From Oscillospiraceae bacterium (GTDB lineage: Bacteria; Bacillota; Clostridia; Oscillospirales; CAG-272): 64,000 nt of DNA. This document shows positions 9,008 to 17,167 of this stretch, one piece after another. The notes below the pieces were generated by a model. The model did not search any database and was not told the origin of the DNA. It worked only from the letters and a program-made list of their open reading frames with translations. Positions within the stretch are counted from its first letter, which is position 1. Each line of letters begins with the position of its first letter. A program made the translations under genes and the position numbers. The stretch covers positions 1 to 64,000 of the forward strand of contig SVSH01000002.1 of NCBI GenBank assembly GCA_015064395.1, written 5' to 3'.

Positions 9008-9505
9008 ATGAGAACGATGATAAGAGTATTGGCTATGACGTTAGCCTTGGTAGCAGTATTGGCACTGGTCGGATGCGACAGTGGAATTGCCTTTGACACA
9101 CTGCGCGAGAAGTATGAGGCGCTGGGGTACGTCTATTCCGAAGAGGCGCCGGAGGTTGATGAAAAGTTGGAATATTCTGTGCTACCCGAGATCCAAGAGG
9201 CATTGGCTGCGTCCGACCTTGAGTGCAAAGCGCACTATTTCTCAAAGGAATTTGAATACGGGGGAAATGGAAAGATCAAGGCCACTGCGTGGTTTGTGTT
9301 GCTGGAATACGATTCTGCCAAGACGGTCAAGGCCGTGATAGAAGAGACGGAGGGCATCGGCGCGATCCTGCGGGATCAGGTCGAAAATCAGATCGAGTCT
9401 TGGAATTATTCTTACGACAGGCTGGTGCGGGAGAAATATATTATATTCCCTATTCACTGTCCCCGCGATATGGCACAGGAAATGATGGATACGCTACAAT
9501 CGTAA
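9008..9505 (+). CDS. Small lipoprotein, unknown function (paralogue of 9653 gene)
   Basis: A 165-residue protein with a signal peptide and lipobox ALVGC (Cys about residue 22). The mature part is alpha/beta and shares its layout with the next gene: an F..(L/I)...YE..GY.Y.SE start, a D L.C..H.F segment mid-way, then a V.LE(Y/F).S.K repeat. An ATG at 8999 overlaps the prfC stop, but the GGAGG at 8993 is correctly spaced only for the ATG at 9008. No catalytic motif is seen. Confidence 0.75.
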   Translation: MRTMIRVLAMTLALVAVLALVGCDSGIAFDTLREKYEALGYVYSEEAPEVDEKLEYSVLPEIQEALAASDLECKAHYFSKEFEYGGNGKIKATAWFVLLEYDSAKTVKAVIEETEGIGAILRDQVENQIESWNYSYDRLVREKYIIFPIHCPRDMAQEMMDTLQS

Positions 9506-9556
9506 AAGTGGAAGATTTTGTGTCCGAAAAAACGGATTAAAAATTTGTTAAATCGC

Positions 9557-9585
9557 TTGCATTTTGATGCGGCTTCCTGTATAAT
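9557..9585 (+). promoter_or_regulatory. Promoter for the 9653 lipoprotein
   Basis: TTGCAT at 9557-9562, TATAAT at 9580-9585, spacer 17 bp. Confidence 0.75.
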
Positions 9586-9652
9586 GATAGTACCGTATTA
9601 CCGAGCCGTGCGCGGCGCGGTGGCGGAGTACATCGAAGTGAGGTAACATAAA

Positions 9653-10096
9653 ATGAAGAAAATGACGAAGCTTTTGGCGTTTGCTCTGGTAGCAGTTATG
9701 TTGCTGACCACGCTGGTATCTTGCGGCTCTGCCTTTGGGAAGATCAAGAAGAACTTTGAGAAGGCCGGTTACACCTACGCAAGCGAAGACAAAGACGGTA
9801 ACTCGACAGCGAAGGCAATTACAACGGAACTGGAAAAGGGCGATCTGAACTGCACGGTTCACTTCTTCAAGACGGAAAAGGACGGCCTTTTTTTGGATTA
9901 CAATTTGTACTGCATGGTGCTGGAGTTTTCTTCCGATAAGGAACTGGCTAAGGCCCTGGAGGAGGAAGGCTCTGCGACACTTAAGGGCATGATTGAGGAT
10001 GCACAGGAGTCGGAATACGTCAGAGATAACTGCGTGCTGATCCCCTTGGCGTTCGGCGACAGCAAGGACGAAATGATCGAGGTATTTAACAAGTAA
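9653..10096 (+). CDS. Small lipoprotein, unknown function
   Basis: A 147-residue lipoprotein: signal MKKMTKLLAFALVAVMLL, lipobox LVSC (Cys about residue 24). The mature domain (F.KAGYTYASED; DLNCTVHFFKTEK; MVLEFSSDKEL) is homologous to the preceding gene, consistent with a tandem duplication. Unlike its neighbour it has its own promoter and terminator. The function is unknown; binding of a ligand outside the membrane is a guess. Confidence 0.75.
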   Translation: MKKMTKLLAFALVAVMLLTTLVSCGSAFGKIKKNFEKAGYTYASEDKDGNSTAKAITTELEKGDLNCTVHFFKTEKDGLFLDYNLYCMVLEFSSDKELAKALEEEGSATLKGMIEDAQESEYVRDNCVLIPLAFGDSKDEMIEVFNK

Positions 10097-10115
10097 TATC
10101 AATGAATTAAAGCGA

Positions 10116-10145
10116 AAACCGTCTTGCCGGTGCAAGACGGTTTTT
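10116..10145 (+). terminator. Terminator of the 9653 gene
   Basis: 12-bp stem aaaccgtcttgc/gcaagacggttt, loop cggt, T run. It ends only about 15 nt before the start of the next gene. Confidence 0.9.
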
Positions 10146-10160
10146 GTATGAGGTATGAGC

Positions 10161-11075
10161 ATGAAAAGCAAATGGATCAGACAGGTCGTTTTTCCCTTGG
10201 TGGCGGCCATTATTTGGGGTACGGCGTTTGTCTTTCAAAGCGAGGGCGCGGCGTACGTAGGGCCATTCACCTTCAATACGATGCGGTGCGCGATGGCGAC
10301 CGTCTTTTTGGGGTTGATCCTACTCGGACGCGACCTTTGGCAAAAGAGGAAACCTCGCGCGGCGGATGACGCGCCGAAGGACAAACGCAACGTCAAGGCA
10401 CTCCTTTTGGGCGGCCTTTTGTGCGGCGCGATGCTGGCGTGTGCTTCCAACCTGCAGCAGCTGGGACTTGGCGCGACCTCACCCGGTAAGGCGGCGTTTA
10501 TTACGGCGCTGTACGTGGTGCTGGTGCCGGTGTTCGGGCTGTTTCTTGGCAAGCGGGCACGTCCCGTAGTGTGGATCGGTGTCGCATTGGCGGTGGCCGG
10601 GCTGTATTTTCTTTGCATTACCGGCAAAATGAGCGTGGAGCGGAGTGACTTTTTCGTTTTCCTGTGCGCGCTTTGCTTTGCCGTACATATTATGATCATT
10701 GATCGCTTTTCGCCTCATGTTAACGGTGTGGAGCTATCCTGCGTGCAGTTTGCGGTGGTAACCGTAGTGTCTGCGATCGGTATGCTGTTGACCGAGGCGC
10801 CCACGTGGGCGGCGATCTCGGCATGCCTGTGGCCGCTGTTTTACGTTGGCGTGTTCTCGGGCGGCGTGGCGTATACCCTGCAGATCTTGGCGCAAAAGAA
10901 TGCGAACCCGACGGTGGTGTCGCTGTTGTTGTGCTTGGAGTCGGTATTCGCCGTGCTGGCCGAGGGACTGATGATGGCGCAGTGGCCGTCGGTCAGAGAG
11001 TGGATCGGATGCGGGCTGATGCTGACGGCAGTGGTGTTGGCGCAACTGCCGGAGGGGAAGGGGAGGAAGGAGTAA
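10161..11075 (+). CDS. EamA/DMT-family transporter
   Basis: A 304-residue ten-helix drug/metabolite transporter with two EamA repeats (about residues 8-150 and 160-300). Typical features are IIWGTAFVFQSEG at the N-terminus and the TSPGKAAFITALYVVLVPVFG segment closing repeat one, seen as two shorter blocks around residues 105-130. The substrate is unknown. GAGGT fits the ATG at 10161 better than the ATG at 10155. There is no separate promoter between it and the strong upstream terminator, so expression may depend on read-through. Confidence 0.85.
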   Translation: MKSKWIRQVVFPLVAAIIWGTAFVFQSEGAAYVGPFTFNTMRCAMATVFLGLILLGRDLWQKRKPRAADDAPKDKRNVKALLLGGLLCGAMLACASNLQQLGLGATSPGKAAFITALYVVLVPVFGLFLGKRARPVVWIGVALAVAGLYFLCITGKMSVERSDFFVFLCALCFAVHIMIIDRFSPHVNGVELSCVQFAVVTVVSAIGMLLTEAPTWAAISACLWPLFYVGVFSGGVAYTLQILAQKNANPTVVSLLLCLESVFAVLAEGLMMAQWPSVREWIGCGLMLTAVVLAQLPEGKGRKE

Positions 11076-11144
11076 CTAACTTTGTAACAACTCCTTCTTT
11101 TGACGCTCACACTGCACTTCGTGCGCGTTCGCTGCGCAGTTTAT

Positions 11145-11220
11145 GCCTATTCTTTGCCTTGTCGCAAAGAATAGGCGAAGAAAAGACACTTAAGGGCCTA
11201 ATGCCCTTAAGAAACCCGCA
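11145..11220 (+). repeat. Palindromic intergenic repeat, copy A
   Basis: Two hairpins in a row: gcctattctttgc/gcaaagaataggc (13-bp perfect stem, 11145-11176) and cttaagggc/gcccttaag (11189-11211), followed by aaacccgcaaaattttgct. It has the same order as copy C at 57581-57660 but with diverged arms that stay self-complementary. Confidence 0.7.
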
Positions 11221-11240
11221 AAATTTTGCTCTTTCGCTAT

Positions 11241-11487
11241 CTTTTGGTGGTTACCAAAAGGCGTTGTTGCATTTGCAACGTTTGCGAAACAAAATCCAAA
11301 GATTTTGTTTCTATTGCAAGCAGACGCTCTCCCCTTGCTTCATTCCGCGCCGCGCTTCAAAGCAAAAGACGAGAAAGACATCTGTATTTGAGATGCAACA
11401 CCTGTCTTCGCTTATCACGCGCGGCGGGGAAAACCAAAGCAACAATATTTGCCTTAAAGTGAGCCCGAGTTTGTTTAACTCGGGCTC
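11241..11487. repeat. Array of unrelated perfect hairpins
   Basis: Within this non-coding block are cttttgg/ccaaaag (11241-11260), gttgc/gcaac (11266-11279), acaaaatc/gattttgt (11289-11308) and gagcccgagtt/aactcgggctc (11461-11487). I see no convincing gene between 11076 and 11801. Confidence 0.6.
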
Positions 11488-11555
11488 GCAAGCGTTGAAG
11501 GCGTTTGTTTTCGCGAAAAAATGAGTGGAGCGCAAGCGAAACGACTTTTCGCGCT

Positions 11556-11671
11556 ACGGGTTTCCAAAGGGTATTAGACCCTTTGGCGCGTTTTCTTGGT
11601 TCGTTCTTTGCCGCGTGGCAAAGAATGAACATAAAAACCGGCACACCGAGCGCGCGAAGCTGGGCGAGGCC
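11556..11671 (-). repeat. Palindromic intergenic repeat, copy B
   Basis: Contains ccaaaggg/ccctttgg (11564-11586) and ttctttgcc/ggcaaagaa (11604-11625), then the reading gagcgcgcgaagctgggcga. It is nearly identical to the reverse complement of copy C (57540-57655) and is in inverted orientation to copy A about 400 bp away. Confidence 0.8.
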
Positions 11672-11741
11672 GGTGGAGAAGTATTAAAAAGACAGGAAAT
11701 AAAGGTTGTCAAAATAATAGTAAGTGATAACACTTTGTTGG

Positions 11742-11770
11742 TAGACATGGGAAAGAAAGGAGTATATAAT
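11742..11770 (+). promoter_or_regulatory. Promoter for the small XRE gene
   Basis: TAGACA at 11742-11747, TATAAT at 11765-11770, spacer 17 bp; directly after repeat copy B. Confidence 0.7.
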
Positions 11771-11801
11771 AACCTCACAATATTCAAAAGAGGTGAATTT
11801 T

Positions 11802-12029
11802 ATGGAAAAATTATCAGATACTCAAATTCTTTGCCAAAACATCAAATACCTACGCCAGAAGCACAAGCTGTCGAAAAACAAAATGTCTCAAATCCTCGGC
11901 ATCGGCACAAAAACTCTAACCCAAATCGAAAACGGAATTCTTCCTCCGCGTATGTCGTGTGAGCCGCTGTTCCGAATTCAAAGCCATTTTGGTATCCGTC
12001 CGCAACAGCTGTTTTCTATTCTTTCTTAA
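11802..12029 (+). CDS. Small XRE-type HTH protein
   Basis: A 75-residue Cro/cI-like DNA-binding protein with the HTH at about residues 10-62 (LSKNKMSQILGIGTKTLTQIE) and no other domain. The ATG at 11802 is chosen over a GTG at 11793 because AAAGAGGTG is then 7 nt upstream. It stands alone at the edge of the palindrome-rich block, and its target is unknown. Confidence 0.75.
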   Translation: MEKLSDTQILCQNIKYLRQKHKLSKNKMSQILGIGTKTLTQIENGILPPRMSCEPLFRIQSHFGIRPQQLFSILS

Positions 12030-12039
12030 AAATAAAGAG

Positions 12040-12070
12040 GGCAGGCACACAGAAATTCTGTATGTCTGCC
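12040..12070. terminator. Shared terminator of convergent genes
   Basis: Stem ggcaggcacacagaa/ttctgtatgtctgcc with G-T and one mismatch; T-rich on the minus strand, so it terminates rpmB and perhaps the XRE gene. Confidence 0.7.
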
Positions 12071-12102
12071 TACAACTTTATGCACAAAATAAGTTTTACA
12101 AC

Positions 12103-12282
12103 TTACGCCTTCTTCATCGTGCGAAGGCAACGGGAGCAAACCGCAATGGACTTGGTATTGCCACCGACGGAAATCTTCACCTTGCGGATGTTGGGCTTCC
12201 AACATCTCTTCGTCTTGCGATGGGAGTGGGAAACGTTCTCACCGAACACAACACCCTTACCGCAGATACTGCACTTTGCCAT
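12103..12282 (-). CDS. rpmB: 50S ribosomal protein L28
   Basis: A 59-residue L28 with the usual MAKCSICGK start and a second cysteine pair CSRC near residue 50, making a zinc-type (C+) L28. It assembles late into the large subunit. AAGGAGG precedes the ATG at 12282; a 15-residue longer frame has no site. It is monocistronic. Confidence 0.95.
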   Translation of the reverse strand: MAKCSICGKGVVFGENVSHSHRKTKRCWKPNIRKVKISVGGNTKSIAVCSRCLRTMKKA

Positions 12283-12443
12283 TCTTGACACCTCCTTGGG
12301 CGGATATATCGATTTAATCTTAAACAACGGCTATTATTATAACACAAGTGTTTTGAAATTGCAAGTGTTTTTTTTGAATTTTCACCGTTTTTTTCAAAAT
12401 AAAACAAAAAAACTCGCTGCTTGATGCTCTTGGCGGGCGATTT

Positions 12444-13865
12444 TTACACATTTTCAGCGTCTGAAGCTACCTCTCGTGTGGAATTGTCCTGTTCTTCGTT
12501 CACAAACGTTTCCTGCTTTGGTGTGATCAGACACAGGGTCAATCTGTCCTCTGCCGCGTTTGGATCAAAGGTATAAGCAAAAGATACGATGTCAGCCCTG
12601 TGCTCATCGCGATAGCGAAGCAGTCCCAGGGTGGTCGCCCATAGTGCCGATGGTTTGGCGGTGTTACCGACGACAAGACCGACGCAAAGATGGGGCGGCT
12701 GTCCTGAAAGCGGCAGAGCTGCCGCCTTTTGCAGTTGCCGGACAAGGGTGTCGAGATCCTCAGGGTTTAGGGGTGAGGCAAGGGACAGAGTGCACAGGTG
12801 CAAGGCGTGATTGCCAAGCAATGCGGTAGAAATATTCACGGTTGCCTCGGAGAGACGTGTGGGGTCGGCGCTTCGGGGAAGCGTCAGACTGATCGGCTGG
12901 GGGGTCAGAAGCAAGCGAAGATGCAGTGATTCAAAAGCAAACTCGGTTTTCCCGTGTGTGGTCAGCGTTAAGTGGCGGTCGGCGCTTATGCGGGCGAAGG
13001 CAGAGATTGAAAAGCCGAGTGCTCGTATATCGTCGCAGAGCTTGCGCGTGTTTTTCTCATCGGCGCACATCAGAATACCGGTTGGCAGATGATCGATGGC
13101 GACGTGGGGCGGCTCGTCGAAAAGCCCTTCGATAGAGGAAAGATCGACTTGCCAGCCCTCTGCCAGCGACAGGAGCGTGGGGACAAGATCGGTCTTCGTG
13201 ACGGCGCACAGGCGAAGAATGCGGCGCTGCTGCTTTTTTTCGGAGAGCAGGCCGATCAAGGGGCGCATTGCTTGAAAGTCCGCATTCGGCGGGAGTTGGA
13301 TCAGACTGCAAAGATCACCCTTTTTGAGGGATCGCGGGCGGTATGGCACGGTGGGAATGGTCTGTGCGACGTACCACGGCGTCCCCTCAATGCGGACAGC
13401 GTCGGTTGGGCGTTGTCCTTGTAAGGCCCGGGCCACCATATGGGGGAGAGTGGTCAGGCGCGGATAGCTCTGGGCTTTGCCTGTGGCGTGATCGCCCAGA
13501 GCCTCCCAGGCGTCACACAGCGTCAGCGTCGGCGGCTGCTGCGGCAGGGCGCCGCGGCAATGCGCCAGCACGTGGGAAAAGGCGTTGGCAAGGGCTCTAT
13601 CCTTTGTCTGAAAGGCGGCGACATTCGCCAAGGTGGGATCGTGACGTCTCATCGCGAGCAGGGCATCCACAAAGCGCAATTCTCCTACGGAGGGATCGCG
13701 TCTCATATACAATCCGGCGCAAAGCACCAGCTCGTCAACGGACAGGCGCAGTTCCAGGCGATGTTTGAGGTCGGACAGCTCGCCAAGCGCGCGATCGGAC
13801 CATTCGTGAAGAGTATGAAAGCGCTCGACGATATCGGTGTCAAGCGAATAGGGGATATCGCACAT
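12444..13865 (-). CDS. Uncharacterised protein, possible AIR-synthase-like fold
   Basis: A 473-residue soluble protein with no signal or membrane segment. I do not recognise it. The middle part (about residues 245-330: GILMCADEKNTRKL, IRALGFSISAFARI, DRHLTLTTHGK) resembles the C-terminal domain of AIR-synthase/PurL/SelD-type proteins, and LCDAWEALGDHATG near 120 could belong to the N-half; this is a weak inference. The ATG at 13865 follows AAAAGGAG; an ATG at 13883 would overlap the mtaB stop. It forms an operon with mtaB. Confidence 0.65.
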   Translation of the reverse strand: MCDIPYSLDTDIVERFHTLHEWSDRALGELSDLKHRLELRLSVDELVLCAGLYMRRDPSVGELRFVDALLAMRRHDPTLANVAAFQTKDRALANAFSHVLAHCRGALPQQPPTLTLCDAWEALGDHATGKAQSYPRLTTLPHMVARALQGQRPTDAVRIEGTPWYVAQTIPTVPYRPRSLKKGDLCSLIQLPPNADFQAMRPLIGLLSEKKQQRRILRLCAVTKTDLVPTLLSLAEGWQVDLSSIEGLFDEPPHVAIDHLPTGILMCADEKNTRKLCDDIRALGFSISAFARISADRHLTLTTHGKTEFAFESLHLRLLLTPQPISLTLPRSADPTRLSEATVNISTALLGNHALHLCTLSLASPLNPEDLDTLVRQLQKAAALPLSGQPPHLCVGLVVGNTAKPSALWATTLGLLRYRDEHRADIVSFAYTFDPNAAEDRLTLCLITPKQETFVNEEQDNSTREVASDAENV

Positions 13866-13882
13866 AGGATTCTCCTTTTGCA

Positions 13883-15196
13883 TCAGATCAGTTGGCCATA
13901 GCAGCCGCTCAGATCCTCCGTTTTGGCGGTGGGGAGGACGAGGCGGGTGACGGCGTGCAGGGCGTGATCGGAGGGGACGCGCATTTCAATGAAATCGGGG
14001 GTGTGGCCGACGGCGATGCCGTCCTCGTGGGTTTCAAACAGGACGCTGACGGGCTCGCCCTTGTCGATCAGCTCGTCCAGCAGCTGCGCCCGAATATCAG
14101 CGGCCAGGGCGGACAGAGCCGCGACGCGCTGTTTTTTGACGGCGTTGGGGATCTGGTCGGGCATGGCGGCGGCCGGCGTTCCTGCTCGTTTGGAGTAGGG
14201 GAAGACGTGGATCATCAAAAATCGGGCGCGACGGGCGAAGTCCATCGTTGCCTCGAAGTCTTCTTCCGTTTCCCCGGGAAAGCCGACGATGATGTCGGTG
14301 GTGAGCTGTACGCCGGGGATGGCGGCGCGCAACCGCTCAATGGCGGCCAGTGCTTGGGTGCGGTTGTATTTGCGCTTCATGCGGGCCAAAACACTATCGC
14401 TTCCGCTTTGCATGGACAGATGAAAATGGGGGGCTAAGGAGGGGAGGCGGGCAATCCGCTCGACAAAGGCCGGCCGCATGAGGGTAGGGTCAAGCGAGCC
14501 CAGGCGCACCCGTCCAATGCCGGGGATGCGGTCGACGGCCTCCAAAAGATCCGCCAGCGTCACGCCGTCAAGATCCCGTCCCCAGGAGGCGGTTTCAATG
14601 CCGGTGAGTACGACCTCGCGACAGCCGTTTTCGGTCAGACACTCCACCTCGTCCAGCACCGCCTCCAGGGGCTTGGAGCGGATCTCACCGCGCGCCGCGG
14701 GAATGATGCAATAGGTGCAGTGACTCTCACAGCCGTCCTCGATTTTGATATAGGCGCGGGTGCGGCCGAAGCGACAAATGGACATAGTCTCAAAGTCGGC
14801 ACCGTCAAGGGAGGGAACGTCTACGGTGGGCGACGTGTTTTTATGTCCCTGCTCGCAAAGGGAGAGCAGGGCGGACACGACGCTCATTTTGTTGCGGTTG
14901 CCGCAGATATAGTCTACGCCGGGGATGGCAGCAATGCCGGCCGCGTCCGTTTGTGCCAGGCACCCCGTGACGGCGACCAAGGCCTTTGGGTTATGGGACA
15001 GGGCACGGCGGATGAATTGGCGCGCCTTGCGGTCGGATTCGGCGGTGACGGTGCAGGTGTTGATGACGTAGACGTCACATACCTCACTCGGGGCGCACAG
15101 GGTAAAGCCTTGTGCAACCAGTGCCTCTCCGATCGCCTCGGATTCATATTGATTGACCTTACAGCCAAGCGTCAGGATGCCGACGGTTTTGTTCAT
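13883..15196 (-). CDS. mtaB: tRNA t6A37 methylthiotransferase MtaB
   Basis: A 437-residue radical-SAM methylthiotransferase that converts t6A to ms2t6A at position 37 of ANN-decoding tRNAs. The N-terminal UPF0004 domain (residues 1-120) carries cluster cysteines in TLGCKVNQYE, INTCTV and TGCLAQ. The radical-SAM CESHCTYC motif lies near residue 155, and a C-terminal TRAM-like domain follows about 375. TLGCKVNQYE favours MtaB over MiaB or RimO. It is first gene of a two-gene operon. Confidence 0.9.
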   Translation of the reverse strand: MNKTVGILTLGCKVNQYESEAIGEALVAQGFTLCAPSEVCDVYVINTCTVTAESDRKARQFIRRALSHNPKALVAVTGCLAQTDAAGIAAIPGVDYICGNRNKMSVVSALLSLCEQGHKNTSPTVDVPSLDGADFETMSICRFGRTRAYIKIEDGCESHCTYCIIPAARGEIRSKPLEAVLDEVECLTENGCREVVLTGIETASWGRDLDGVTLADLLEAVDRIPGIGRVRLGSLDPTLMRPAFVERIARLPSLAPHFHLSMQSGSDSVLARMKRKYNRTQALAAIERLRAAIPGVQLTTDIIVGFPGETEEDFEATMDFARRARFLMIHVFPYSKRAGTPAAAMPDQIPNAVKKQRVAALSALAADIRAQLLDELIDKGEPVSVLFETHEDGIAVGHTPDFIEMRVPSDHALHAVTRLVLPTAKTEDLSGCYGQLI

Positions 15197-15297
15197 AGAT
15201 ATCGTCCTCTTTGATCAATAAATCATCTTATTTTATCATGCTTTGGCCCGTTTGTAAAGTTTGAACGCGCGAATTCTTACTTTTTTCGGAGAAATAC

Positions 15298-15326
15298 TTG
15301 AAAAAAAGGCGCGTTGCGTGTATAAT
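15298..15326 (+). promoter_or_regulatory. Promoter for upp
   Basis: TTGAAA at 15298-15303, TATAAT at 15321-15326, spacer 17 bp. The ~30-nt leader leaves no room for a PyrR-type attenuator. Confidence 0.8.
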
Positions 15327-15360
15327 CGTAGTACAGATCACAGAAAAGAGAGGAACGGTT

Positions 15361-15993
15361 ATGAGTCAGCTTCATATCATCGATCATCCCCTGATCACCC
15401 ACAAGCTTTCCATTATGCGCAACAAAAAGACGGGCTCGAAGGATTTCCGAGAGCTGCTTGATGAGATCGCCATGCTCATGGGCTACGAGATCACACGCGA
15501 TCTTCCCCTGGAGGACGTTAAGATCGAAACGCCGTTGGTTGCTATGACGGCCAAGCGGGTGTCGGGTAAAAAACTGGCTATCGTTCCGATCTTAAGAGCA
15601 GGACTTGGCATGGTGGACGGGCTGTTGCGCCTGGTTCCCGTGGCCAAGGTGGGACACATCGGCATGTACCGCGACGAGGTCACGCACGAGCCGGTGGAGT
15701 ACTACTGCAAAATGCCGCCCGACATTGCGGACCGTCTGGTCATTGTGGTTGACCCTATGCTGGCAACGGGTGGCTCGGCGGCGGATGCTATCACGCTGCT
15801 CAAAAACAAATACGGCTGTAACAACATTCGTTTGATGAACCTTGTGGCGGCGCCCGAGGGCGTCAAGCGGGTGCAGAATGAGCACGACGACGTGGATATC
15901 TACGTAGCGGCATTGGACGAATGCCTCAACGAAAACGCCTACATTTTACCGGGCCTTGGTGATGCGGGCGACCGTATCTTCGGCACGAAATAA
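15361..15993 (+). CDS. upp: Uracil phosphoribosyltransferase
   Basis: A 210-residue pyrimidine-salvage enzyme (uracil + PRPP to UMP). The PRPP loop [10 protein letters not shown] is near residue 130 and the uracil-binding end [10 protein letters not shown] closes the protein. Its length is standard. The ATG at 15361 ([10 protein letters not shown]) follows AGAGAGGAACGG. It probably forms a single-gene unit, with 61 nt before the RluA gene and no clear terminator between. Confidence 0.97.
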   Translation: MSQLHIIDHPLITHKLSIMRNKKTGSKDFRELLDEIAMLMGYEITRDLPLEDVKIETPLVAMTAKRVSGKKLAIVPILRAGLGMVDGLLRLVPVAKVGHIGMYRDEVTHEPVEYYCKMPPDIADRLVIVVDPMLATGGSAADAITLLKNKYGCNNIRLMNLVAAPEGVKRVQNEHDDVDIYVAALDECLNENAYILPGLGDAGDRIFGTK

Positions 15994-16054
15994 GATTGTC
16001 AACGGGGCAGACAGTACGCTGCCCCTCTTTTCAGAGAAGGGAGGATGACCGACT

Positions 16055-17167
16055 GTGCGTATTCTCAAGGTCAATCAAAACGATGCGGGACAGCGTCTGG
16101 ATAAATTTCTTTCCAAGGCGGTGCAGGGACTTCCCATGTCAATGATGTATAAATACATTCGCACCAAAAAGATCAAGCGTAACCGCGCCCGTACCGAGCC
16201 GTCAGTCATGCTGTGCGAGGGCGACGAGATCCAGCTGTTCATCCGCGAGGAGTTTTTTGCCTCCCCCGAGCAGGACACGAGCGCGCTTTCCCGTATTCGT
16301 CCCAAGATCGAGGCGGTATACGAGGACGACAATATCCTGCTCGTTCACAAGCGCCCCGGCGTGCTTGTTCACGAGGACGACGGTGCGAAGGATAATACGC
16401 TGATCATGCACATCAAGGCGTATCTTGCCCAAAAAGGGGAATACGATCCCGAGGCGGAGCAGTCCTTCTCGCCCGCCTTGTGCAATCGCATCGACCGCAA
16501 CACGGGCGGCATCGTCATTGCCGCAAAAAACGCCGAGGCGCTTCGCGTGATGAACCAAAAGATCCGCGACGACGAGGTGCGTAAATTTTACTATTGCATC
16601 GTTCACGGGCAGATGCCCAAAAAGCAGGATACCTTAAGAGCGTATCTGCGCAAGGACAGTTTGCATAATCAGGTTGAGGTGACCGATACGCCCCTGCACG
16701 GAAGTAAGGAGATCGTTACCAAGTATCGCGTACTCGCGCAACGGGGCGGCAATTCGCTTCTGGAAGTCGAGCTGGTGACGGGGCGCACCCATCAGATCCG
16801 CGCCCATCTTGCGCACATCGGGCATCCGCTCCTGGGCGACGGTAAGTACGGCATCAACCGCGACGACGCCCGCCTGGGCTACAAGTTCCAAGCGCTGTAC
16901 GCCCGTAAGCTGATCTTCCATTTCACTGACGACAGCGGCGCTTTGGGATATTTGCGCGGTCGCGAGGTCGCACTCCCCGACGATGCCGTTTGGTTCTACG
17001 ATGACTTTTTCAACCGTCCTGTCTCGAATGAAATGCCTGTGCCCCAAAAGCCCCGGACGGCCCATAATACTCCCCGTACACACGGACAGGGTGGGCAGGT
17101 AAAATCAACAGCACCGGGCAAGGGACACAAGACGTCCGGTGGACACCAAAAGGGAGGTCGGAGATGA
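16055..17167 (+). CDS. RluA-family pseudouridine synthase
   Basis: A 370-residue enzyme isomerising uridine in rRNA or tRNA. An S4 RNA-binding domain (about residues 1-70) precedes the synthase domain with catalytic Asp in RIDRNTGGIVIAAKN near residue 150; the GRTHQIRAHLAHIGHPLLGD motif is split around 245-265. It starts with GTG at 16055 behind GGGAGG. A basic, Gly/Lys/His-rich tail of about 40 residues after 330 is an extra. The stop overlaps the lnt start by ATGA. RluC or RluD specificity cannot be assigned. Confidence 0.9.
   Translation: MRILKVNQNDAGQRLDKFLSKAVQGLPMSMMYKYIRTKKIKRNRARTEPSVMLCEGDEIQLFIREEFFASPEQDTSALSRIRPKIEAVYEDDNILLVHKRPGVLVHEDDGAKDNTLIMHIKAYLAQKGEYDPEAEQSFSPALCNRIDRNTGGIVIAAKNAEALRVMNQKIRDDEVRKFYYCIVHGQMPKKQDTLRAYLRKDSLHNQVEVTDTPLHGSKEIVTKYRVLAQRGGNSLLEVELVTGRTHQIRAHLAHIGHPLLGDGKYGINRDDARLGYKFQALYARKLIFHFTDDSGALGYLRGREVALPDDAVWFYDDFFNRPVSNEMPVPQKPRTAHNTPRTHGQGGQVKSTAPGKGHKTSGGHQKGGRR

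Noticed and set aside
11226..11687. Several short frames in the 11.1-11.8 kb block
   Set aside because: They read through hairpins, have no ribosome sites and no recognisable sequence; the block is better seen as structured non-coding DNA.
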